Origin: Albifimbria verrucaria
Lineage: Eukaryota > Ascomycota > Sordariomycetes > Hypocreales > Stachybotryaceae
Reading direction: 5' to 3'
Assembly: GCA_020081605.1 (NCBI GenBank)
Contig: JAHREC010000013.1
Span: forward strand, 3,596,001 to 3,660,000
Length of the DNA: 64,000 bases
Shown here: positions 24,610-34,864 of the stretch, piece by piece
Layout of the letters: each line of letters starts with the position of its first letter
How positions within the stretch are numbered: position 1 is the first letter of the stretch
Program-made: the position numbers and the translations under genes
Notes under the pieces: model-generated
What the model was told of the DNA's origin: nothing
Databases searched by the model: none
Seen by the model: only the letters and a program-made list of their open reading frames with translations

Positions 24610-26091
24610 GGTGAGCTGTGAGTCGTGGGTTTTGTAGGGAGCGAGGTGGTGAAGGTGGGAGAGAGACCGGAGGGACTTGGAATTTGAGGTCCGGGGCGGG
24701 GAGAGTTCCGGTGCGTCGGGCGGCTCCGGACGGCGCTGTTAATACCGAATGGCTCGGGCAGGGATCAGTGCGGTGTATTGGAGTTTTCCTCACGGCTTGC
24801 TCCAGCGTCTCCTTTGCTGGAATTTGCCTAGTTTTAGCCGAACGGTTTTGCTCGTGTGAGACCTCGGCTCTAGTGGAGTGGTTTAATTATATAAATTGGT
24901 GTAAGTGTCATGAGCAGGTTTAGGCAACAGCTGATCCAGCAATTGTGTCTCGGCCTCTACCAAAAACATTCATACGAGGCATGCCCGATGGATTTTTTAT
25001 TGTTCCTATTTGAAATACAGAGAAACGAAATAGGCAATGATTTACTACTAATCAATGAATTGAGCAAGATGACTTCACTGACGAAGTGTCAGACACACGT
25101 GACGTTGCGCTGTAGGGTAGGTCTGTAGGAACGTAGGAAGTTGGCTTGGATAGCCAGAATCACCTCCATTTTCTCAACTCCCACAGTCTCTTTTCTGAAT
25201 GGCTACTCCAGGTGGAAAGTAGCCATACAAACTGTCACGCCTGTCAACCACCCCGGCTTGAGTGGTATCCGGATTAGCGATGCTGCAGGGCTGCTTACTG
25301 TGAGCTTCGTGCATGTTCAGCGTTGGTTCTTGACCACTCTTTATGACTTGTGGCCCCTGCAGCACAAGCATGTCGAGCATGCATTGGCTCGGCCCGTCCA
25401 TCCCACCAACATCTCAATCAAAACGACCAACGAACCGTAAGCCTTGAACCAACAAGTCTGTTATGCCTCGTCCATTCTCCAAAGGAGGTTTTCACATCTG
25501 TTCGCCAGGCCAACTCCTCGTTGGTCCAACCTTACCAGGCAGTGGCCGGGCCATCCTCGCCCTAGTAGTCACATGCATCCGGTCATCACAGTGATTCCCT
25601 CATTCACGGCGCTTAGGGAACTCCTCGTTGCCATTACTTCACTCCTACACCGTCTCTTTGTCACGGCTGAGCAGCGCAGTGCGTCCGTGAACGGCCGTGA
25701 GCGGGGTTCGTCACAATCACAACTTCATAACTTCACCCAACCAACAGATGGAATTCTAGTGCAATGGCCCCTTGCTGGATCATCACATCGTGCAAGGAGT
25801 CATACCATTTCCCTCCGAGAACTTCTGCTTAGAATGAGCCACACATCTGAAAAAACACCTCGTAGCGAGTATAAAGCTTCTGGGCTTGGCCCTTGAGCAA
25901 TGTGAAACTGTGCTGCAGAGCCAGTCTGGCAATTCACCGTCTCTCTGAAGTCTTCCAATCGTTCGTCATATTTGATAGTCTTAATTCCTCTCTTGGTGTT
26001 GGTAATTCAGACCACTCACCAGTCATACGGCATCATACATTAAATCTGACGAGCCCTCAAACGGTTCCGTCCAATCAATTCGATCTTGACA
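24610..26091. other. Divergent intergenic region
   Basis: Promoter space for the deaminase (minus) and the secreted protein (plus). No supported gene or RNA gene. Confidence 0.5.
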
Positions 26092-26567
26092 ATGGCTCGC
26101 TCGCTACTGTTCAGCCTTTTCCTTTGCCTAGCGGCCGCCTCTCCAGTACCTCAGAACCAATACGTGCCTGATGGTCAATGCTGCTTTGCTCTCCAAGACA
26201 CCCTCACTGGATCAATTCTTCAACAGAGCAAAGCTGGGGCTACGTCTACTTCAATGGCGGTTTTCCCAATGGTTGGTACTGCATTGAGCCTTACAACGAC
26301 CGCAAACTCCTGTGGGATGACTACGGCAATACTTGTTTCGTCAACCCTGAGAAGCAATTCGTCTGCCTCGACCCAACTCCCAGTGGTGACAAATGGACGC
26401 TGGTGAAGCAGAACAACTCACGGGTCCTTGCTCGTAATGGCGATTCTACTTTTTGGGCCTGCCCTGTCAAGACTGGTGTCGAGCTTGTTTTTGTGCCCCA
26501 GAAGGCGGACAAGACTGGTTGCAGAAAGTTGAACCTGAAGGCGAATACCCTCAAGGGAGCCTGCTGA
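26092..26567 (+). CDS. Small secreted protein, frame broken once
   Basis: The start at 26092 gives MARSLLFSLFLCLAAASPVP, a clear signal peptide with likely cleavage after AAA-S or so. The mature part begins NQYVPDGQCCFALQDTLTGS. One base is missing around 26205-26243, and the frame that follows is clearly coding: WGYVYFNGGFPNGWYCIEPY, LLWDDYGNTCFVNPEKQFVC, then DKTGCRKLNLKANTLKGAC and stop. With the base restored the protein has about 158 aa and at least seven cysteines in the mature part. It resembles a recurring family of small fungal secreted proteins that I cannot name. A role outside the cell (wall or host interface) is inference. Confidence 0.72.
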
Positions 26568-28812
26568 GTAGGAAGAACGAGGGAAGCGAGATAGGACACA
26601 AAGACTGGCGAGCAATCATTGTACATATCATCTTGGATATCGGAAACAACCAAATACTGTCAACGGGGCTGAGGTATATTAATTGAATAGGCGCAGAAGC
26701 GTGGTCACTCGTAGTTCTTCATATGCCTTCGACCTGTAACGGATCAAGTGTAAACAGCAGTAGCTAGTTTTGCCAACTTGTAAACCTTCGTTCCTAAGTC
26801 CCCAGCAACCAAATCGTTTGTCTCCAATCTTAGCAACGCTACACTGTGTTCGTAGGTAAAGCCAAGTGTCACTACTACGTCGAACCTGCTTTCAAGGATT
26901 GGCCAAAGCTTCGGCAACGCATCTATGCGTAGCCGAGTGTACTAGAGCAGGGTTTACAAGCTGTAAAAACCCGCAAAGTCAACTGGAAAGTAATCAAACT
27001 CACGAGCGGACTCAGGCTCCCACCCCGGCCCTGGTAATCCGGCTGGTCTCGGCTTGTCGGCTTTATGTTAATTGTGCAGTCCGGCATTCACAAAGCCAAC
27101 GTGGTTTGTTGATTGTTGGGAGATACTCGAGGCAACGACGTCACACGGGTAATTAGAGATCCAAGGCATGTGCATTGCACCACCGATGTCCGTCTCACCG
27201 CTAGGATAGGGATGCGAAAGCAAGTGGAGGAACTGGGGCGGCGTCGTTTCGCGCTGTGTATTGCCTCCAATTGTGTCCCCTGTGCCTCCGCAAGATATCG
27301 AGAAATCAAGTTTCCAAAGTAACCTTGCCTCCTGCGGTGCTCTATACGCTATGTCCTCCCCGGCATACGAAGAATTGGCCTTCGTCATAGCATCCTTATG
27401 GGTCATGTCTCCGAAACGGCAAAGTGGAACGAGAGCCAGGGCCGTAGCGGGTGGAGTTGGCATGTGTTACCATAGAAAGAAGCGTAAGTAGGGAGGTACA
27501 TCGGTCACAGGGCCAAGCTTAGGCTGTGAAAGGTACAGTAGACGAGAGCCGGCGGCCATGGAGGCTCGATAGAGGGCACGGGTTACAGTAGATTAAGCTC
27601 AAGGTGTCATAGCTGCTCGAGGGCATTTTAGGCTTGACCAATCAGACAGGTAGCGGCTGACGTTTGCTGGACACTGGATGAATATCCCTTCAAGCCCCTT
27701 CTTGGTTTTCCTGTCTCATGATCTTCAAGCTTTCAACAAGGACCTCGAGCTGCCAATAGAACTAGGCTCGGGAGACCAGGCCAGTGCTGGCTTGGAACGG
27801 GCTATGTCATCAGATCGAGATCGTGAGGTGAAAGACTTGGTAGATCGTTGCCAAGACGAACGAGGTGGCATTCAACACATCCCGATGCTGTACGCGCAAT
27901 CGTAAGAAGGAGTATCGCACAAGGGTGGAGGCTACGTTGTTATGACGCCAGGCTGGTGTGGCAAGGGCACTGTGGCGTCGCAGAAAGAGACTGCAAGCAG
28001 ATTGCAAGCAGATTGCAAGCAAATTGCACAGTGTCGATGGGGAACAGCCTCAGGCACACGCCACCACAGCCACACCCCGGTTGCGTCATAGACTTTGCAT
28101 AAACGCCTATTCACCACCTTCACCTTGGCCTCGTTTGCGCGCATCTCACGCAACCCATGGACCCATTTCGTGTCTGTTCCCCAGCCGAGGCCAGCCTCTT
28201 CCCTGGTGCCGGGCCGTTGACCCTCCGCTACTCCACAGTTTCGCTAACGGTACGCAAAGTCTTGGGGCAGTCCAGGCCTTTGAGGAACCTGTCAGCGCGG
28301 AGCACCAACGTCACTGCCCTCAGATATGACGCTTAGAGTGTCCTGCTCCCCACCACGCAAACGTGGCCGGCTTCCAAAGATAGGCCTTGATCCAAGGACG
28401 AGCTAGCAATGACGGTCTCGGAATTCGGCTCTTACGAGCCTGCCAATGCAGAGAAGCTCTGCTGAACCCTTGTGCCATGCAGCCTGGGCGTTATGACGAT
28501 GGATGAATGCATGGCCCGCTATTGATCTTCCCCGACGAAGCTTTGAGATTCCCTGTTTCGGGAGCTTCGATGGCCCAACCTCAAGGGTCTTGCAGGCGAG
28601 CCAGCCAAATTGTCTATGAGCCCCAGGGGCGATGTCATGACTATAAGAACTCAACGACGCTCCCGTCCAGATGAGCTTTTGAAATCCCCATCAAACAACA
28701 AGATACCCAATCAACAAACAACTACAACAGCTCACTTTCACACACTCACACACATCTCTTTTCTCACTCTCACACACCTCAACATCTATATCACAACAAC
28801 ACATTAGCAAAC
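26568..28812. other. Intergenic region
   Basis: No supported gene in 2.2 kb. A short gcagattgcaa triplication lies at 27993-28030. The last 130 bases are CA/CT-rich and form a typical fungal leader for the next gene. Confidence 0.5.
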
Positions 28813-30483
28813 ATGACTGGACTTATGAACAAGGTTAAGGAGGCTCTCCACTCCGGCTCCCACTCCGAGCAGCCTGAGGGCACCCACGGACACCACAACT
28901 CCCGCGCCGCCAATGCTGCTGACCCCCGTATCGACTCCGACCGTGACCACCGTGCTGCCACCACCACTACTACCACTGGTGCTCACGATGGCTCTTATAC
29001 CGCTTCGGACAACTACACATACGGCTCTAACAACCGTGGCGCTGACGGACCTGCCACCCGCACTGACGGACCTCACAACTCCAACCTCCTGAACAAGGCC
29101 GACCCACGTGTCGACTCTGATCGTGACCACAGCCGCAACATGGGCGCGAACCCCAGCGGCACTGCCACTACCGGCGCTCACAACACCACTGGTACCACTG
29201 GCACCTCTGGCCTTCACTCCACTACCGGCGCTCACACCGGTACTCACACCGGCACTACCGGTCTCTCTTCCACCGGCACCACTGGTCTCTCTTCTACCGG
29301 CACCACCGGCACTCACACTGGCGCCACCGGTGCTAACCGCACTGCCGGACCCCACAACTCCGACCTCCTGAACAAGGCCGACCCCGTGTCGACTCTGACC
29401 GCGATGGCAGCCGCAACATGGGCTTGAACTCCAGTAGCACCACCGGCACTGGCTCTTATGGCACCCACGGCGCTGGCACCACTGGCCTTCACTCCACCAC
29501 TGGTGCCCACACTGGTACCACTGGTTTCTCCTCCACTGGTGCCAACCGCACCGACGGACCTCACAACTCCAACCTCCTCAACAAGGCCGACCCCGTGTCG
29601 ACTCTGACCGCGACCACAGCCGCAACATGGGCATGAACCCCAGCGGTACTGCTACCACTGGTACTCACACCGGCACCACTGGCCTCCACTCCACCACTGG
29701 TGCTCACACCGGTACCACTGGTTTCGGTTCTTCCACTGGTGCCAACCGCACCGACGGTCCCCACAACTCTAACCTCCTCAACAAGGCCGACCCTCGCGTC
29801 GACTCTGACCGCGACCACAGCCGCAACATGGGCATGAACCCCAGCGGTACTGCCACCACTGGCACTCACACTGGTACTTCTGGCCTCCACTCTACCACTG
29901 GTACCACCGGCACCACTGGTTTCGGCTCCTCTACCCATGGCGCTCCCGAGGGCACCCACGGCCCTCACAGCAGCCGTGTTGCCAACGCCGCTGACCCTCG
30001 CGTTGACTCTGACCGCGACCACCGTGGCGCCACTGGCACCGCTGGAGGCAAGGCTGCAGTTGGCGGCTTCGGTACCGGCTCTACCACCCACGGTACCACT
30101 GGTACCACCGGTACTACCGGCCTCACTGGCACTCACGCCCCTGGCCCGGCTCCCAACACTGCTGGTCCTCACAAGAGCGACATGATGAACAAGATCGACC
30201 CTCGCGTTGACAGCGATCTCGACGGCAGCAAGACGTACGGTGGAGACAAGACCTACACCAGGTCGTAACTCAAGTTAGTTGCGAACTTGGCCACAGTCAA
30301 AACATTCTAACAGTTGTTGCTTTAGTAACCCGATGATGCACAAGGATCCCACCGACGCTGCTCAGGTTCCTCCTTCTGTTCTCCAGAAGCACATTGGCCC
30401 CCGTCGTTGAGCACGACGACCACAGCCACGACCGAACCAAGCGACACAGCATTTCACACCAGGAGGAGCATCGGGGTCTGTAA
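28813..30483 (+). CDS. Repeat-rich hydrophilic (hydrophilin/LEA-like) protein
   Basis: Starts MTGLMNKVKEALHSGSHSEQ after a CA-rich leader. The protein is almost wholly Gly, Thr, His, Ser, Asn and Asp. It carries seven copies of a motif of the type PHNSNLLNKADPRVDSDRD (about 28879, 29069, 29345, 29555, 29756, 29950 and 30162). Gly-Thr-rich linkers such as TGTTGLHSTTGAHTGTTGF separate them, with a DNA period of roughly 195-275 bp. The first and sixth copies form a variant (NSRAANAADPR, SSRVANAADPR). The C runs at 29382-29385 and 29591-29594 each lack one base (DPxVDSD would be DPRVDSD). An intron at 30262-30325 (branch ttctaac) joins to NPMMHKDPTDAAQVPPSVLQ; after one more frame change near 30398-30402 the coding ends EEHRGL. 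No transmembrane segment or signal peptide. Stress or desiccation protection is a guess from composition. Confidence 0.8.
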
Positions 30484-30904
30484 GAATATTTCATGACGAG
30501 ATATGAGCTGGAATGATTTTGTATTTCATGCATTAATAGTACCCTCTAACAGTAATGCAATGTTATCATCTTTTCAATTTATACCATTTGTCCCTAAAAC
30601 ATGTGAAGTTGAACCCAATGAACAACACAAACCCATTAGTTACACGAATTACCAGGATTATTAACAAGTCCAGACCATTGAATCGATGAATTATGTGCTG
30701 CCTGTGTTAGTAATGGAACGATAATAAAACTTATCACTTGCAACCAATATCAAGCTACTTGAAGAATCCGACATGACTCCCTTTAGGACTTGAGTAGGTG
30801 ATAAGGACATTGTAGCAAGGCTTTTTACAACATGGTTTCCATATAATTGGGATTATGTGATGAAACAAAAAAATCGTAACATACAACAAAAAAGAGTTGT
30901 TTGA
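30484..30904. other. Intergenic region
   Basis: 3' flank of the hydrophilic-protein gene, AT-rich; nothing recognised before the tRNA gene. Confidence 0.5.
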
Positions 30905-30984
30905 TGCGCCGTCCGGAATTCGAATCCGAGCCTCAACTTCACACTAATGGAAGAGTTGAATCCTAACCCCTAGACCAACGGCGC
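30905..30984 (-). tRNA. tRNA-Gly (anticodon TCC), with an 8-nt intron
   Basis: On the minus strand GCGCCGT/ACGGCGC forms a perfect acceptor stem with discriminator A. The D arm is GTCT...GGAT. The anticodon stem CAACT/AGTTG is perfect, with T33, TCC at 34-36 and A37. Eight extra nucleotides (TTAGTGTG) follow position 37, the canonical intron site. The T arm TCGGA-TTCGAAT-TCCGG is complete. The alternative foldings considered (Lys-CTT, Trp-CCA) need a wrong base at 33 or 37 or poorer stems. Confidence 0.8.
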
Positions 30985-31145
30985 TTGCTGATTATGTAAG
31001 GGTAACTGTTAGTGTAAGCTATGTAAGTAGTGAAAAGCGGAGCTCTCCACATGACTTGAGAGGTTGCCTTGAGTTCTTCAACTCTGGTGATGGTCAGTCG
31101 GGTCGCTTGGTCTCCAGCGTTTATTTCTAGCATGTCTTCTCCATC

Positions 31146-32096
31146 ATGACGACTCCCATTCCGCAGACCCTGTGGAATGCAAGAATCCTCTCGTCATCAC
31201 CCATCCGCAAGCGCCAACTACGCCCTTCATCACCAGTATCCCCGCTTCAGCTATCTGTCGCTGTTGCTGCCCCGCCTGTCGGCCTTCTTCAACACCACAT
31301 GCTCTAGCTTTCACTTCGAGGGCGTCCAGCTCAGAAACCTGATCGTCGGCCTGCTGGTGGACCTCTATCAGCCGAGCTTGCCGTGGAGGCTGACGGTGAA
31401 CGATGGCGTCAGCTGGGACATTGCTGATACCTTCTTGAACTGCGTCAAAGAGGTGGGTTACGTTCTCATTCGTGCGCGTTTTTTGAAGCTGGTATCCCCT
31501 AAGGAATAGACTTAAAAGGAAAGAATCAGCTGTGCAGTTTATGTAACTGGCATACATGTTATATAGGCGACGCCAGCGCCGTCGAGAACACTTATTGGCT
31601 TAAAGGATAACACTATGAAACTAACACTGAGGAAGGCCGACTTTGTTCGAAATGGTAACGCCAACCAGATTATGAAGATGTCTAAGGAGCACACGACTCA
31701 GCTGTGGCACGCCGTTATCGACAACGACTACGCTGCGTTTGCCCGCATCAACTCCCGCTTGCTCAACGCACCCACCGCTCTGAAGCACATACCCTTGCGC
31801 ATCTACATCCCTCGGGACCCGCAGGTGAAGAAGACTCATCCGCCGGCGGCGAGGCTGCTGGTTCCTTTAGGGTGGTCCAGAGCCTTGTACCTGCCGCGAC
31901 TCCAGATCGCAAGCCCAAACTCCTCGGCCAGGCTCTTCGGGATATGATGCCAACGTTATTCCCCAGCAGTCGAGATCCGGTGCTGGCTAATATCTTGCTA
32001 CACGGTGCACCAGTGCCATTCCAAGCGCCGTTGGAGGAGATTATGAGAGATGCGGCGTATCCTGATGGCTGGGTTTGTCTGGTAGTCGTTGTTTGA
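31146..32096 (+). CDS. ATG5: Autophagy protein Atg5, three frame breaks
   Basis: Atg5 is conjugated to Atg12 and with Atg16 forms the E3-like complex that lipidates Atg8 on the phagophore. The start MTTPIPQTLWNARI is the conserved Atg5 beginning. UblA continues SIPRFSYLSLLLPRLSAFF and YQPSLPWRLTVNDG. After a 183-nt intron (31453-31635) the helical region reads ADFVRNGNANQIMKMSKEHT, which probably holds the Atg12-acceptor Lys. UblB ends in LFPSSRDPVLANILLHGAPV and MRDAAYPDGWVCLVVV. The frame slips by -1 at 31187-31188 (CC for CCC), 31240-31243 (CCCC for CCCCC) and 31809-31811. Restoring one base at each gives 256 aa, a usual size. It converges on ERCC8 with 188 bp between stops. Confidence 0.93.
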
Positions 32097-32284
32097 CAGT
32101 GTAGGATTCGAAGGTATAGATTGATGCATAGCGGACGGCGTTGGCTACTGGTATCGTCCTGGCGAATCGACAATGACTTATTCAGTTCATTCGTAGAGGT
32201 ACGGATACATAGGGTTTATTTTCTACATTTGCGCTACCATTGGCTCTCTTCTCTCTAAGAAATACAACAGAGAGTTTTGACATA

Positions 32285-33729
32285 TCAGGTAAATGTGATT
32301 TGCTTGCCCATCAGACTTCTATACGCATCGTCGATGGCCTTCCTCTTCTTTCTCTTCACATCTTCGTCCTCGTTTATCTGTTCATTCTCGTCAAGATCAT
32401 CCGGTCCGGGAACCTGTGGAACCCAAGCCCGTATTTGGCCGTTCATATGGGAGCTGTAGATGGCACCAATGGAGTTCCCACCGCCCATTACTGGGCCGCT
32501 CTGGCGCCCGCCACCCCCAGCACCGCGCCATACAATGCTGGTAATACGATTGCTACCCATGGTTGAGCCTCGGGGTCCTGCAGTATTCGCAGACCCTGGG
32601 CTACGCAGACGCGTGACAAGAGTGCCGTCATGCAGGTTGAAAGCCAGTATTTCTTGGTCATTGGGCCAAAATAGAAGCTCTCTATTCAACGAGAGCCCGG
32701 ATGGTGATATGAGGAAGTTCACCGTCTTAGCATGCTGGTTTTGAATGAGGGAACCAAAGCTAGCCAGCGTGTTCGCCCCTGTGTCGGCATCCCATACCCT
32801 TACACGACGGTCAAGTCCCGCCGAGACGATATATCTTCCATCATCAGTCCACTGTAAGCCGTTGACCGCTTCATCATGAGCCTGCGCAGCTTCTCGAAAG
32901 TGTGTTATGCGGTCTAGGCCCGCAGCACTAGCATGCCGAAAGCGATGAACCACGCCCAGCGCGTCTTCCTGGTCTAGCTGTGCGATCACACCACCAGCGC
33001 GTCGGATGTCCCAAACGCGTACTTTCCCATCCGCATGGCCGCTCACGAGAATGTGCTCTTTGCGAGGGCTCCACGCCGTAGTCAGAACAGGGCCGCCGTG
33101 AGCGACAAGCGCTTGGACCGCAGATCCAGACTTGAGATCAACGAGCCGTACATGTGAATGTTGCGTTGCACAGGCAACGAGCAGATGATCCGCGATGGGA
33201 CTCGTGGAATGCGAGTATATGGTAGCATTTAAATCAAACTCTGCTGACAAGGTTGATGCTTGGGTTGCCCATAGCTTCAGCGTCTTGTCATATGAGCTCG
33301 AGAGGAAGGCATCTGGGTCAAAGGGATAGAAGCCCAAGTGCGTGATTCCGTGAGTATGTCCAGTTCCCTTGTCACCGGAGGTTGATCGCGGTATGGTGCT
33401 CACAGGTGTGAAGGTATGAACTCCATTCGGATTGCCACAGTCCTCCAAGTCCCATATCTTGATGGAGCCTTCTGCGCCTCCAGAGAGCAGTATGCGGCCG
33501 TCGAACTTGTCCACAGCAAGGCTGGTGACGCCGGCACCGTGAGCATGGATTGTATGGGGTCTATCGTCATCTGCAGCGGCCGCAGACTGACTGGCTAGTG
33601 ATCTCTTCCCGCCATTGAAGCGATGTTGAGGCGCTGGTGCGAAGGAGCGCAACAAGTCCGAGTTTATAGACTGCGCGAAGCTTAGGGATCTAGGTCACCC
33701 GATTCACGGGTGAGGAGGCGAGCCTGCAT
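32285..33729 (-). CDS. ERCC8: CSA/ERCC8-like WD40 protein (transcription-coupled repair)
   Basis: WD40 receptor of the CUL4-DDB1 ubiquitin ligase that acts when RNA polymerase II stalls at DNA damage (Rad28 in yeast). From SFAQSINSDLLRSFAPAPQH onward one uninterrupted frame runs to the stop at 32285. WD repeats are visible as GRILLSGGAEGSIKIWDLED, AFLSSSYDKTLKLWATQAST, ILVSGHADGKVRVWDIRRAG and RYIVSAGLDRRVRVWDADTG. The C-terminus is acidic, then KRKKRKAIDDAYRSLMGKQ. The start at 33729 gives MQARLLTRESGDLDP, which matches the N-terminal pattern of fungal CSA proteins but requires one missing C in the run at 33685-33687. With it the protein has 481 aa. Without it there is no good ATG, so the 5' end is an inference. 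Confidence 0.9.
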
Positions 33730-34115
33730 TCATTTGACACTAGCAAAGATACCTCTAAGTCACGGAAGTGAGGCATTAATATGTTCACGAAGCTGGATAC
33801 AACTTGTTTAGAATGGAGGATGGAGGCAGTTGATTTCATTTGATGTCGGTGATGTCAATTCAGCAAACTTAGTCATCGTTGACCCAAATTTTGTCTACCC
33901 TATACTTTAACAATGATGAGAATTTGTGGAGTGTATGGTCTCTTCACCTCTCACATTCTCAATAGCAGATCTCATGCAACGTGATCGCAATCTACATTTG
34001 CGCGTTCAGTATAGCGATTGCTGAGTAGCCATGTTGTCCGATCCTGGCTAGTCGCATTAATCTGTCTACGATCGATCTGCTACATGACAGGCACTCTCAG
34101 CGAACGCCTGCCATT
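33730..34115. other. Divergent promoter region
   Basis: 386 bp between the starts of ERCC8 (minus) and a conserved hypothetical gene (plus). No other feature seen. Confidence 0.5.
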
Positions 34116-34864
34116 ATGGAAGATTTGAACGACATCTCTTCTGCTCAGGCAGCAGATGAAGGAAGCGATGCAGGTCTCAGTCTGAGCTCAGAAGCTACAA
34201 ACACTCGTCGTTCGCGGCGTAGACTTGCCACAGTCTATGATGCCGTAGCTGGTAAATTCAACATTCTGACGCACGGCTTGTTCTAAATCTAACTCGTGAT
34301 AGGCAAGGTCTGGTACGATCAGGTCCGAGCAAATGAGGACCAAGGAAAGGGTCGTCCGTCCTCTGAACCAGTAAGGGTCAAGAAATACTCTACCCGAGAA
34401 ATGCCTTTTGCCCCTGAAGAAGTGCTTTTCCGGCGCAAGAATGCTCCCGAGCGCTATGCAGAGCATGACATCTATCATGCACATGAGAGAGATCTGCCCC
34501 ATAGTGGACGCGGTGTCTTACCCGGGAGCGATCTGCTCAAGGCCATCCACGCTTATTCGAGCAGATTCTACGGTGCTCTAGAATGTGATCAGCGTTACCT
34601 CGATGGCCGGAACGTGGATGAGCGCAGCATGGATGAGACAGCACTATTAGCCCTCGGAATACTGCTCGAGGAAGCAGGTAAAGAAGTTCTAGGACGCCGA
34701 GGAGATCTTGTTTTCACCGAGGGCGATGCTAGGTCTTCTCCTTCCAGCAGCGACGACATGGAGCCCAATATGCACGAGTCAGCTGAAGAGTCAGGCCAAG
34801 GCCCAGGGCCGCGATCGTCAAAAGAAGGAAGCTGGTCAAGTCTGAGACATCATCAACATATTGA
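34116..34864 (+). CDS. Conserved hypothetical nuclear-type protein, one frame break
   Basis: Exon 1 (34116-34251) and exon 2 (34303-34864) share a phase-1 intron (gtaaat...gtgatag). The protein begins MEDLNDISSAQAADEGSDAG and has a basic patch NTRRSRRRLATVYDAVAGKV. A conserved-looking block follows: KKYSTREMPFAPEEVLFRRK, YHAHERDLPHSGRGVLPGSD, LLKAIHAYSSRFYGAL and DETALLALGILLEEAGKEVL. Near 34789-34796 one base appears missing. The next frame reads RPRPRAAIVKRRKLVKSETS and stops, a basic tail like a nuclear localisation signal. With that base the gene is 233 codons. I recognise no domain; a nuclear role fits the basic ends and acidic/Ser-rich middle. An open frame continues at 34865-35232, so the C-terminal end is uncertain. 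Confidence 0.68.

Noticed and set aside
29561..30172. 203-codon minus-strand frame rich in Gly/Ala/Val
   Set aside because: Antisense shadow of the Gly/Thr-rich repeats of the hydrophilic protein.
30905..30984. Same locus read as tRNA-Lys(CTT) or tRNA-Trp(CCA)
   Set aside because: Those foldings require a pyrimidine at position 37, a non-T at 33 or shortened variable loops; the Gly(TCC) fold has perfect stems and standard flanking bases.
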